This document shows, piece by piece, positions 23,724-35,500 of a stretch of 64,000 nt of DNA; position 1 is the first letter of the stretch; each line of letters opens with the position of its first letter. The stretch spans positions 784,612 to 848,611 of the forward strand of contig CACVBU010000512.1 in NCBI GenBank assembly GCA_902728285.1, given 5' to 3'. The stretch comes from Clytia hemisphaerica (taxonomy: Eukaryota; Cnidaria; Hydrozoa; Leptothecata; Clytiidae). The notes under the pieces were generated by a model, which ran no database searches, had not been told where the DNA came from, and saw only the letters and a program-made list of their open reading frames with translations. The translations under genes and the position numbers were made by a program.

Positions 23724-24833
23724 GATCATCAAGTGAGTAACAATAAATAGTACGAAGAAATAGTGATTAGCTATTGGAATAATAGGGTCAGGTTTTAGAT
23801 ATGCAGACTTGAAGTCCCCAAGGATCATAGTGCCAGGAGCACTTAATAATTGGTAACCGTTTTGAAACTATTTAAAGTATGATAAGGTTTGAAATGAAAT
23901 TGAAATTATTTAGATACAATATTTGTTTAGTTACAACGATTTTTGATCACAGGAAAAAAATGGAAAAGATGAAGTAAGGTCTGGGATTCAGGGATGGAAA
24001 ATGGAACAACCGTAACCCTATTTTCCAGGCCTGTGGTTTTGCGGGAGTCGAAAATTGCAAATTTTGTCCAGATTTGGGAACTGGTCATTTTCAGCCACGA
24101 AAAACCCAGGCCCGGGAAAAGGCTTGTTATTGTTTTATTTTTCAACTCCAAGTCTGGGTCTTCAAAATTATTCTCAAAGTGTCTAGCATGTATTTTCATC
24201 AAAGTTATCTTGGAAATGAAATTAATCACTTTATTACGGATTCATGAAAGTGACTTAGAGCCATTATTCCGATCTTGACAGGGAATTGGAATGTATGATA
24301 GATTCGTTTGTCCTATATGTCATTGCTCCTTCCGACAAGGAGAAGATTGCTTACGTTGTATTCAAAATAGAGAGTTTCAAGAAAGTCTTCAGGCCTATCG
24401 TGTAAGTTTTTAACTCACAAGATTAACACGTCTTTCATAGTGGGAAACAACCACCCTTCCACCTCCAATTTTCTTAGGCCATCCCCACCTGACTTTTCAG
24501 ATTTTTTGCCCCAAATGACGCGTTCCCGATAAATTGCGAATTTCCCGATAAATTGCGAATTTCCCTATTGTGTTTCCTAGTTTTGGTCAAACCCCGCAAT
24601 CCCATATCAAAATTGCTTTTGTTTCCTAGTTTGCCTTGAAAAATTCCTAAAAAATTTGAACCCCCTTGGTCAAAAAACCACCAATGCAATCCTAAAATAT
24701 TAAAAAAAAATTAAAAAATCATATCAATGAACCTTGTCACCATGATGAGTGTCATCTTTTTCAAAAGTTACCTTTGATTTTCAAATTTTTAGATTTAATA
24801 CAGGAAAATTCTCTCTTTAATGTTCCTTTTTAG

Positions 24834-25887
24834 CTGGCAAACACGACGCTGTCCAACGATCAATCTCAAACGGAGGATGAAATACAACCTACCTACCATG
24901 AAGTTAGAGAAGCTAGACTGACTTTTTTCAACCGCTCAACGGAAAATGAAAAGGTTGTCGAGGTTCCGTTTGGGGAAGAAGTTGTTGAAAGCTTCTTCCA
25001 AAATTATTCTGCTCCTGAAGACGAGCCTGTCATGCTGAGAATGGCAATGAAATAATCAATTTGATGGAAAGATAAAGTCTTGTATGTGGAAAAAGTCAAA
25101 ATGTTATTATCCAACGAAATCAAAACAACTTCTAGACTTTGATCTTTAAACAAAAATTCGATCTTTCGAACCATTGTATTTCAATTCGCTTTGCTGGCGA
25201 GGATGGAGTTGGCTATGGCCCCTTTAGAGAATTTCTCACATTTGCGATGAAAGCGATGCTGCTTGCTTTAATTTCAATGTTAATAATATCCGGAATGAGG
25301 ATTATTTCAAAATTGGACAACTATCAGCAATCGTCATTCTTTTCATTGGCAAAGGTCCTTGTCTCCATCCAGGTATTGTGGATTACCTTTTTGGTCGTGA
25401 ACCAGAGGCGCTGTTTACAGTCGATGACGGAATCTTACAAAATGCTCTTACCGATATAAAGAAAGGAGATCTGGATAGTTTGCTTGATTTGAATATCGCA
25501 CCCCAGAATTCAATTAAGCAATGGAGATAAAGAAGGCATCACACTCGAAATGGTGCTTCACCTTTTTACTTAGAGTGAAACTATCCCAATATTGACAAAT
25601 CTATTGAGCTATACTTCCAGGAAAATGAATGGAAGATAGCCAAGTGTGGGTTAATTGTAATTTTCCCGTTAAAAGGCATTATCCAAAATCTGGAAATTGC
25701 ACCGAGGTTTGGTACTGGATTTTCCAATGCTTCAAACTTTCTTTTTACACAACCGAAGATTTGTGTCTGATAGAGTCTACTGTTGGTATTGTGAACAACA
25801 TTACGTGTTAATGAAAAGTCCTTGGAACATTTTTATGGAACATTTTCTCAAGCTCTTACAAACACTCCAGGCTCAACTAAAATTTAG
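24834..25887 (+). pseudogene. HECT domain exon of gene A, frameshifted
   Basis: After the acceptor TTTTTAG| the frame reads through a linker (VVEVPFGEEVVESFFQNYSA) to TAA after RMAMK. A shifted frame continues NNQFDGKIKSCMWKKSKCYY. A third gives FDLSNHCISIRFAGEDGVGY and GPFREFLTFAMKAM, the typical N-lobe start of HECT domains (R/V-F-x-GE-x-GvDyGG-xREF). A further shift gives DYFKIGQLSAIVILFIGKGP and DYLFGREPEALFTVDDGI, also HECT-like. Near the end a frame gives YGTFSQALTNTPGSTKI and a TAG, resembling HECT C-termini. At least three frame changes in about 900 bases mean it cannot make a normal ligase unless base errors are common here. Confidence 0.75.
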
Positions 25888-25998
25888 AGGAGCTATTTCT
25901 TTAACAACTATATTTTATGATTTATTTAGATTTCCTTTTTTGTGGAGTTAGTTATTTTAAAGCAACATTTAAAAGCATTCTCTTTATCATTGATATTT

Positions 25999-26184
25999 TA
26001 ACATTCTTTATCGTTGACATTTTAGCTAACTTTATAGTGTTGCCGCTTATATTTTCACCTGGACATAGTAGTTCAAAAACATGCTTTGTAACATTCTTTA
26101 TCATTGACATTTTACTTTACTTTATAGTGTTGCCACTTAGATTGCCACTTAGATATTTACCTGTACATAGTAGTTCAAAAACAT
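25999..26184. repeat. Two-copy tandem repeat of about 90 bp
   Basis: TAACATTCTTTATCGTTGAC and its near copy TAACATTCTTTATCATTGAC start the units. Both end in ACATAGTAGTTCAAAAACAT. The second unit has an extra 12-base duplication (ATTGCCACTTAG). Confidence 0.8.
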
Positions 26185-26599
26185 GGTTAAAGGGATAATT
26201 AGATGGTTAGAGATATTTGGCACGTGTAATCTTTCTATTATCCTGAGCAAAGCCTCAAAATATTTTTACCTAAATATTTCTAAAGTCGAGATATTTAAAT
26301 TACAAGTTTTTCACTTTTAGTAAGAAGACAAAAGAATTTCAACCTATAAGAACTGTGTGAGAACTCATTTTCAGAAATTTCAAATTGTGATATCTCGAAT
26401 TTGGAAAATAATTACTAAAACATACTTGGCGGTTTTACTTTTTACTCTTTACTTCAGGCTAGATTTACTCATCAATATCTATTGCATTGTGGGAAAATCT
26501 ATTGAAACCTCAAAGATCCACTTATTCCATATTTTTTTATTTCAGATTAATACAATGATTAATACATGTATGAAAAATAGAAATTAAAATTGGTTCGAT

Positions 26600-29500
26600 A
26601 TGTTATTATCTGATGAGATCATTCGAATTATCTTAAACAAACTGCTAAGAGCTGAAAATGATACTCATAAACGCCACCTTCGGAAACTCGGGTCAAGAAT
26701 ACAAAAGTTGGTCAAGGTAACATTCTTTTTGACACTTTTTGTTATACAGTCGATATTCATTAATTCGAAATTCTATGATTCGAATCTCTTTATAATTCGG
26801 ACAAATTAGTTTCCCCTTGGAGCTCGAATTAGAAAGAGTCAACTGTAACGTCAATTTCGATGTTTTTTATCTACCTTATCGGCCCTTTTTACGCCGGCCC
26901 TTATTAATTTCGCATAGCGAAAGTATTACAATCGGTTTTCTGCGGCCGTAGTGCTAAAAATCAACACTCAGCACTCGTTCTTCGTGTTCATAGTGCTCCA
27001 CATGTTCGTCTAGAACATTCTAGAATATTCTAAAGATGGACTCACGCACATAGATGAATAACAGCATTTCTTTAATGGTTCTACAAGGTGAATGTAACCA
27101 AGGGTGTGTAAACATTCCTTGTGAAAGCTTTTTAATGGCTGCTTGAAGTCAACACTTTTTGTACACTTTTCTCCTGCTGTGTGTATATTTTTAGTATGTT
27201 TTCTGGTAACTTATAGAGTATTTAAAGAGGTTTGTCATTCGTTTACTACTTAGTATTTTATGCTTGTGTAGTTATTGAATGCACCAATAAGCTTTTACAG
27301 TGCTCAGTAGAGTTTTTTGGCTATTTTTTTACATCATCCCCACAACATACAACTGACTACAGAACCCTTCAATACAAAAACACAGGTATAATATTTTTTA
27401 ACAATTAGTCATAGGTGTTGATAGTGAGATGAATAGAGCTTTTCGTCGTTGATCACATTCATATGGAAGCAGCCATTTTTTATACAAATCATAGATTGCC
27501 GAAATAGATTTGCATGGTTTTGCATATATAAATGTAGAAAATGACGTCATTTTCAAAATGATTTATCTTTTTTCAATTTATGATTCACCTGTACCTCAAG
27601 CGCTGTTTCGTGGAAATAGGGCTTTCTGTGGTTATATAGACCACAAACTTTTTGATTTTTGGTAATATTCGATCGTGTGTTCGATTGCATTGCGTTGTTA
27701 GAGTAAAACGTTTGATTGGTTTGATTGATTGTAAATTACCTTCGATTATGTTTGATTACGATTATATATATATGTTCTATAAGTTTGATTGGGATTAAAT
27801 TAGATTGGATCACTTCTTTAGAGCTTTTTTAGCGTGGACGGCCAAGCGCGTAAGTATATACGGTACGATAGTGAATAAAATCGAATACAATTAAATCAAT
27901 CGAGTGTAATCGAACATAATCAGTACAATCGAACGAAAAATCCTTGGTGATATTCGATTGCGATTATTATTCTATTGCATTCAATTGATTCGGCGTTCGA
28001 TTCATTCGATTGACACCGTCTGGCCATAACATGTGAAGGTGGAAATCAATCTACAGTATATCTTATCCACCACTGGACATTGTTGGAAAAAGTTTTTGAT
28101 TGTAACGAGTGGGAGAATGTTAAATAGATCTATTGCTAGTCCGGATGTCCTGTTGAATAATTAAAAACTCTAGCACTAAAACAATGACCACATATATATA
28201 GCACATAATTATTCTGATTATGCATTTATTTTTCTTACAGTAATCATTGTTTTGAGGCTGGTCTTTTTAAATTATTCAACATCCTGACTAGCAAAAGGTC
28301 TATCTTGAATAGACCTTTGTTTTCATAGGACACTATGTCCAGGTTAATTAAGGCTACGACCCTGCCAGCACAGCAGCCTTGCTGAAGCACCGGACACAAA
28401 ATGGCTGGTGTCAACCGAGAAAACTTTGTTTCACTGGACAAGGGACCAGATTTGAATAGACCTTTTTTCAAAGAGGCCACCCTTTTGAATAATTATGTAG
28501 TCCAGCAGAAAAACAATAATAAAACCATGCATAATTATTACAATATACATGATACAGTAATTATGCATGGCTCTATCATTGTTTTTATGGCTGGACTACA
28601 TAATTATTCAACAGGACGTCGTCTTTGAAAAAAGGTCTCTGTTGCTCGGTAAGAAGAAAAAGTCTGGTGCTTGTCCAGCTTCAAAATTTTGTGCAACTTA
28701 ACACTAGACAAACACCAGACAGTTTTGAGCGGTGTAATCTAATAATACTTTTCAGCATCCAACAGAAGATGAGCAACAGTCTGGTGCATCGGCAGGGTAG
28801 ATGAAGCTCCAACATCACAACAACAAAACACTTAAAAGAATAATTTATAAATGAGTTTATTCATTCTTATTGTTGTTTTGATATTGATGCTGGAGTCTGG
28901 AGTTTTTAATTGTATTCAACTTGACATTGCACTCCTGAAGGGGCCATCAACAAATCATTTTCAATTTTTAATGGCATTCGACTGTTAACGGGTAGAGGAA
29001 GGTTGACCCCATGCTGCTAAGAAGATTTGTAAAGGTCAATAATATTTTTTTTTCCATAAGCATAACATTGCCTTTCTTTAAGCATGCATTTTGATATCCA
29101 AACAATGGCTCTTATTGTTTAATAAAATTCGAACCTGAAATAGGGGTACAGCAAGTGGGAAAAAAATTGAGTGACAGTGCTAAATAAGCCCGTTATTCTG
29201 TCTTGGCCACAAGCCTTGGTTGAGCTTTTTTAACATATTTTCATTCGGTTGGAAAATTTGGGCTTAAAACAGCCATATTTTAGTTAGTTTATTAATTGAT
29301 ACTCTCATTTTTCAGTTTGGAAAAACCTAACTCAGATTGAGCCTTTGGGTATATTTATTTTTTTTGAGTGCAAGTTACACTTATTCTGTATACTTTGTAA
29401 GAAGTATATTCCTAAGAAGTATAAAGTGTTAGACTACTGTAGCCTAGGATAATTTATACTATTCTTCTGTATGAAGTCAATTGTGAAATTGCCATCTATA

Positions 29501-32500
29501 GAAAGCCTTTTCTAAAGGTTTTAGGGGGGTTTGTACTTTTACAGTGTGACGGGATTGGCCCTTTTTAAGTACGGTATTACGGGATTTGACGAAAAAAAGA
29601 CGGGAAAACGGTATTTTAAAATCAGACGGTGACGGTATTTAGTCTATTTTTTTGCCAATCTGCCGGTATTTTAACCTGTACAAACTGGTGTGACAGTGTT
29701 ATCATTTTTTTCAATTTTCGGGATTACGGGATTCAGCCAAAATTTTGACGGGAAAACGGCATTTCGAACCCCTACAAACCAATGAAGTATAAGCCCGAAG
29801 GGCTAGAAGTCAATCTCTTTGGTAGGATTTGAAGCCAACAAATCCTACCAAACTTGCGCGGCCTTGAGCGGCTCGCCTGTTTTTTACACAAATGACAGAT
29901 TGAAACTAAAATTTACCGCTAAATTTCGAAAAAAATATCAATGGTAAACAAAGGAATTGCTACATTCAATCTAGCCTGGGAATCCAAGCGTTAAACTTTT
30001 TTCACAGTCTAGTTTATGATATTTTTGCAGCTGGTTTAACGCTTGGTGCAGGTAACTCGCCTGCAGGGAGATTTTTCCCTGCAATGCAGGTTCGGCCTGA
30101 TTGGCCAGCTTTCGGCGTATTACTTAGCAGTACTTTCGCGCGCATTTTGATTATTTCGATGCGCGCGCATAATTTATGGAAAAAGCTGACTCTGCAGAAA
30201 AAAGGAAAACAAATGAAAATGAAAACATAGATTCATTTCAAAACAAAATGGCTGTTGGCTGGAAGTCTAAATACATGTGGCTGATGTTTTGATGTGGTTT
30301 TTAGTAGTTTTGAAAGTCCTTAGAACTTGTGAAAGAGTTTTTATGGTAAGTTGATTATGTGTGTTTACATGGGTTTCCAAAGTTCAGAAAGTCTGTCAAC
30401 AAGGGTTCACACACAGACTGTTTACAACATTCTGTGTCAGACTAATCTACCTGCACCAAGCTCTATAATTTTAGAACTTTGTGAGGTGAGGTATTTTTTG
30501 TTTTTTCTAAAATTATGAGCTTGGATTCCCAGGCTACATTCAATCTGTCGTCAAAAATGCACTTTTTCTTGCCTGAGAAAGGTTTCGGGCTTTAAACTCA
30601 ATGCTACAAACCCCCCCCCATTTAGGTTCTCTATGAAAAAGTTAAATGGTATCTACAACCTCGTGTACAATATTCTTCATGCATCACGTTTAACACGTGA
30701 TGATTGTACAGATGATTGTCTGTCGTTGTACAGCAGATACCCCCCTGCTTGACCTCGTTATTTTATGGTCAATTTCTCTCATTTCGAATATTATGCGAAA
30801 TTTTCGACTTCCGAGTCGTCTTGTTGGCGTTATTTTTGGGCTCTTGACGTAACAAGAAAAGGGCCGGTGTAAAAAGGGCCAACATTTTGTAGTTTTTACT
30901 TGAAAGCAGCGTTAATTTTTGACCATTTTTTCTTAATCTAAAGGATTTTAGGCATGATTAAACTATCCATTTTTGTACTCTATATCCAAAATTTCACGAA
31001 AATCTGTGATTTTCAATAATGTTTTGAAGCCTGAATAGCGATTTATATAAGTTTTGGTGTTATTGACGGCCCTAATTGGCGTGTGGCGGAGTAACAGAAT
31101 AACTTTATCTGACGATGAAATAAAATCTAAACTTTTCTTGGAATTGACTACCCGTTTTTGCAGTAAGGTGGATTAAATTCAAAATTCAATATTCCAATAG
31201 CTTTGAGCGGTTTTGGTCATTGTCAACGAGCCTTAAGGAGCAGCTAATAGATTTGAAGCGTTGGTTCAACATCAAAGAAATTTTCTGCTCTGTCTAGTAA
31301 ACAGTTAAAAGTTAACACTATTTGGCATGGGTCGATGATACTATTCAATTTCAATTAATTTTCAGGAGATTGCAAAAGCAGACTTCAACGAGGATATTGA
31401 TAGAGCATGTCCAACTGAGGTAAAAAGTTTTGAGAGTTTTCTTAGAATACTATGGTCTATAACTCTCTTCATCCCATTTTCAATTTTGTTACTCTGAGCT
31501 ACTCTAAAAATTTCAAGCTAGTGACGTATATATAGAGGATATTGATCGGGCATATTGATATAGAGGATATTGATAGAGCCTCAAGAAGAGGCTGAGTAAG
31601 AGGCTGAGTGTTGAGCGTCCATAAAACATGTTTAAAGCCGCTACACCTGCCACAAGTTGGGGACATTAGTTTCCATTATCTTTGTTTTAGGTTTTTTGGG
31701 TTGTTTCCAATGTTTGTGTTCCCATAATTGCTGTATTTGTGTCTTACTTAGCTTTCTTATTTCTTTTTCCATCGGTCTTTTAACTCTCTACTTTCTTCGC
31801 TTAAATTCTCATCTCTAATTTGATAGGATTTTGGAATGGTTTCATTTATTTAAATTTTGAAAAAATAGGAAAATAATGTTAAAACAAAAAATATTGCTAC
31901 CTTTTTACGTTTTACTTTCTAATTTTGTTAGTATTTTCAACACTCCCTTTTCTCAAGGTCAGATTTCTAATCTTCACCATATATATACGTATAAAGTTAG
32001 CCCATTTACCGAGTCCCAAAATTTAAAAATCATATCTCCTGACCACTGGATTTAAAACGACAAACCTTTTAGAACATGTATAAAAAGAGTATGAAAATAC
32101 CTATATAATGGTAACCAAAACATTGTCTAAAATATCTTATTTTAAGTTTGTTTTCAAAAAATGTTGCACGCTAGAAAGGTTAACAACCTACTAGTTTTAG
32201 TAATTTTCCATAACCAACTTTTCATTTTAGTTTAACCGAGTTGTCCAAGAAAAATCTGGAAAGGAGATGATTTATTTCTCAGATATAGATGCCTATGTGA
32301 CGGACTCGGATGGTTCAACGGTTGCTCCATTATCAGAATCCACATCAAAAAAAGGTAGAAGTGTATGTTTAGTCCACAGTAATTTAAAGCTATTTATGGA
32401 GTCTGTTTGCTCATTATGCTAAAACATTACACCCATTAAAAACGAAGACGATTCACTCCAATTTTTGGCATTCAAAAAAAGTTGCCATCGCGCATAATTT

Positions 32501-35500
32501 GATGACGTCAGCAGTTTTTTATAAGCAACTTATGAAATAATTGCAAAAATATGAATTATTTTGAAATGGCTGTAGCTCTTGAGGTAATCAAGATTTTTGT
32601 TTTAATTTTTTGAAAGCCAATAAAATTCTCTTTCGACAATATCCAATCAAATTTTCATAATTTTTTGAAATATTTTCTATATTCGCTGTACAGTGCGCCA
32701 AAATCGCAAAAGTTATTTTTTCTAAATTGGCGCGCCATTATCAAAACATGACTCCACCACAAAAACTTTTTTGAAATTTTTCTTTACTACCATGTCAAAC
32801 TACAGAAGACTTCAAGTCATATCTTTATTGGTTGAAATGATATAATTAATATATAATAATTCATTTTAAAAAAAATAAAAAGCTTTTCGGCTTACGCCAT
32901 CATCAGTTATCAAATGTTATCAGTTATCTCACTTAATAATTTATGTATATAATTTGTTTGATTGACATGATGAGATATGGCTTTTTTATAGAAAGAAAAG
33001 AGAGAAAATTAAAAAAAAATCTTTTAAATAACTGGAAACAGTTACGAAATTCGTTAACTAGTGTTTTTGGTCTTTTTGCCGGAAAAATCTTTTTCATTTT
33101 CAAAAATTCTGAAAAGTCATATATTTCATTTTTTTTGGAAACTATCCAACAGAACTGCTGGCAATGAGATGTACAATGTTCACAAGGTATACAACCTCAA
33201 ATGTAGAAAAAGTTCTAACATTTTAATTTTCGATCTTGTTAATATTCTAAGGAATTATCTTAAGGCGCGCCAAATTGCTTTTTATGCCCAACTTTTTTTC
33301 TGACACCAAAAATTTTTTCTGCCATGAATTTTTTTCCTGGGAACATTTTTGCAAAGATTTTGCTGTTCACTAGAAAACACATAGTGTGCGAGGGGGTTCC
33401 AGGTCCCACCAAAAAAAATGCCACCTAGAACCCTCATAGCCCAGTCCCCCATAAACTAGGAATTTTCTGACTTTTTTACATACACAAAATGCTGGCTTTA
33501 CAGTTGTTCAAAACTTGAGGTACTTCTTAAAGATTGAGCGGACTTTGTGCAAGGTAAATGTTATGTTATAAAAGAAGCGCTGCAGGCAAAAAGTTTTTAA
33601 ATGTCAATTTGAGTTTATAAAATTGACCTTCACTGTAGCCACCACCTTAAAATTGTATGTCCCACCTCCCGCCTAAAACATCAAAACTTTAAAGTCCTAA
33701 CTAAAGATCCGAAACCGAAATCAACAAACCCCCCTAAAGATAGGGGGTGCACACTATGAAACATAATTGGGTAATTTGCTCCGAAAGGCTCTATTTTTAG
33801 GTTTGGACATGCTCACACTTGTAAAATCAAGTATTTCAAAAGAATTCTGAATAAGACATCACAAACTGACCTATTTGTTCTTAACTTGAAGGAGTTTGAG
33901 TGAGTTATTCAACTAAAAGGTGTATTATGAGTATTATTTGCCATTTCAAGAATTTGACAATTTTTTTTAATTCTTCTTTTTGTTCAAAATGTCTGCGTGA
34001 AGGACTGCTATCTTTTCTTTTCTATTACAGCCCCTCAGCTACACATGTTTCCAGCTCAGCCAATAACAAACAGTTCAATCTTAAATCAAAACTCTTTTGA
34101 ACAAAATCTTGAAAGCTGTATAAATTCAGTCACAGCCGTTCGTAGGATGGCAACCCAGCCAGAGCCGAGGACCAAAACCTCCAAGAAAAGAAAAAAAGCC
34201 TGGGCGAGGACCAGATATTTCAACTGTAAAGTTCAAATTCTATCATCTACCTGTTGGACCCATTATTCCTAGATTCAGTGCCAAGAAAGATGGTTATTTT
34301 GAAAAACTTTTTCTTGATCACAAAAATGATGGCTATGGTGAGTTTTCGAACTGATGACAATGTTTTTGCATTACCCAGCTGATTTATGAAAAGAATGCAT
34401 TGGTCATCATAGCTACCTGACCAATTTCACTTACATTACAAAGTAGATTAATTTTAAAGGCTTTTTAAGCAAAATATCAAACACAAAGGTAAAGGTACTG
34501 AAAATGCCAAGATTTTAATTCAAAATATTATGGATCTTCCTTTATCATAGGTTTTCCAGGCGTATGCTGGGATTTCAACAAGAACGTCTACAAAGAAAGC
34601 TCATTGTCATTGGATATGACCGAGAGCCAATTTTCAGATACCTTGCAACAACTTTTTCCAAAATTGCAAGGGCAAAAGCCAAATTTTTTTAAACTATCAA
34701 CCAATCGTCAAGCACAACATGTGACATTCAAGAAACCAACCTGCTTGAAAGAAAGTGGTTATTCTGGCATTTATCTCGTCACAACAATGACTGAGATTCC
34801 AAGGAACTCCAGTATGTAATTTTACATCAATCTTTTTTTAACTTTCGGGTACCCCATACTGCCTCATTGACAGTAGATGGAGAAAATCTCAAATCTAAAT
34901 GAAGGGGGTTGGTATTAAAATGTCTTAGGTGGAAAAATTTCGACGAGTATGGCAATACAAAGCAAATAAGGCAAAAAAGGAAATTTCAAACAATATATTT
35001 CCAAAAAATATATTTCCAAAATTAATTAGCAGGAGGAATGGTTATTAAAGTATTTGAGAGGACGATTTAATTTTAAATTTAAAAGAGTCTTGAACAAGGA
35101 AACTTCCTTTTTACAAAATGCAGGTAGAGCAGGTGCCGTGGTATAGTGGTAGTCGACCTTGGCTTCTGTGCAGGAGGCCAGGGTTCGATTCCCACTCACG
35201 ACAGTTCACTTGGCAAGTGAACATTCCTTCGCCCGGGTCAATCCATGCCATGTGAGGGGAATTGGGTAGTCAGTTCAAGGTGCTGACGGGACGCTCATTA
35301 GTAAGCGTCTATAGTTGCGAGAATAGGCCTCTAAAGCCTCCTGCAACTCAACCAAATAGAAATAGAAATAGAGCACTATCAAGTTCACATTCCACCCTGA
35401 TGTCTAATCTTGTCAATCCGATTGTCACAAATGCTGGTAAAATCTTGACTAATGGTTTCAAAAAACCTTTGAAGCTGTAGCCATGTCTTTCTACTATAGA

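Larger units (their letters stand above)
11803..25887 (+). pseudogene. Gene A: HECT-type E3 ubiquitin ligase-like gene, probably broken
   Basis: Exons read from splice sites: 11803-11851 (ATG start, MSRKRVSVKRKLDVIE), 12211-12347, 13641-13729, 15360-15512, 15819-15884, about 23333-23471, 23639-23732, 24282-24401 and the last exon 24834-25887. Exons 1-3 join in frame (TGVKLKLKFLDGIESTKDAG lies in exon 2). The 15360 and 15819 exons also join in frame with phase 1. Exon 24282-24401 has a CPICHCSF...CLRC pair resembling half of a zinc finger. The last exon holds a HECT-like domain. Lesions: TAG at 13707 in exon 3, a 22-bp tandem duplication in exon 23639-23732, a TAA after RMAMK and several frame changes in the HECT part. 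More exons probably lie between 15.9 and 23.3 kb. HECT proteins transfer ubiquitin through a C-lobe cysteine, which I could not locate here. The linking of all exons into one gene is inference. Confidence 0.5.

Noticed and set aside
26617-26640. CTGATGAG...CGAA resembling a hammerhead ribozyme core
   Set aside because: It lies inside a coding exon, and no flanking stems or cleavage site could be formed.
28757-28796. Possible gene B exon (HPTEDEQQSGASA) after TTTTCAG
   Set aside because: It ends in phase 1 while the next exon (31366) needs phase 0, and exon 1 already joins exon 2 in frame without it.
35131-35203. Functional tRNA gene
   Set aside because: The acceptor stem does not pair, and the sequence continues into a SINE body with a repeat tail; it is a SINE head.
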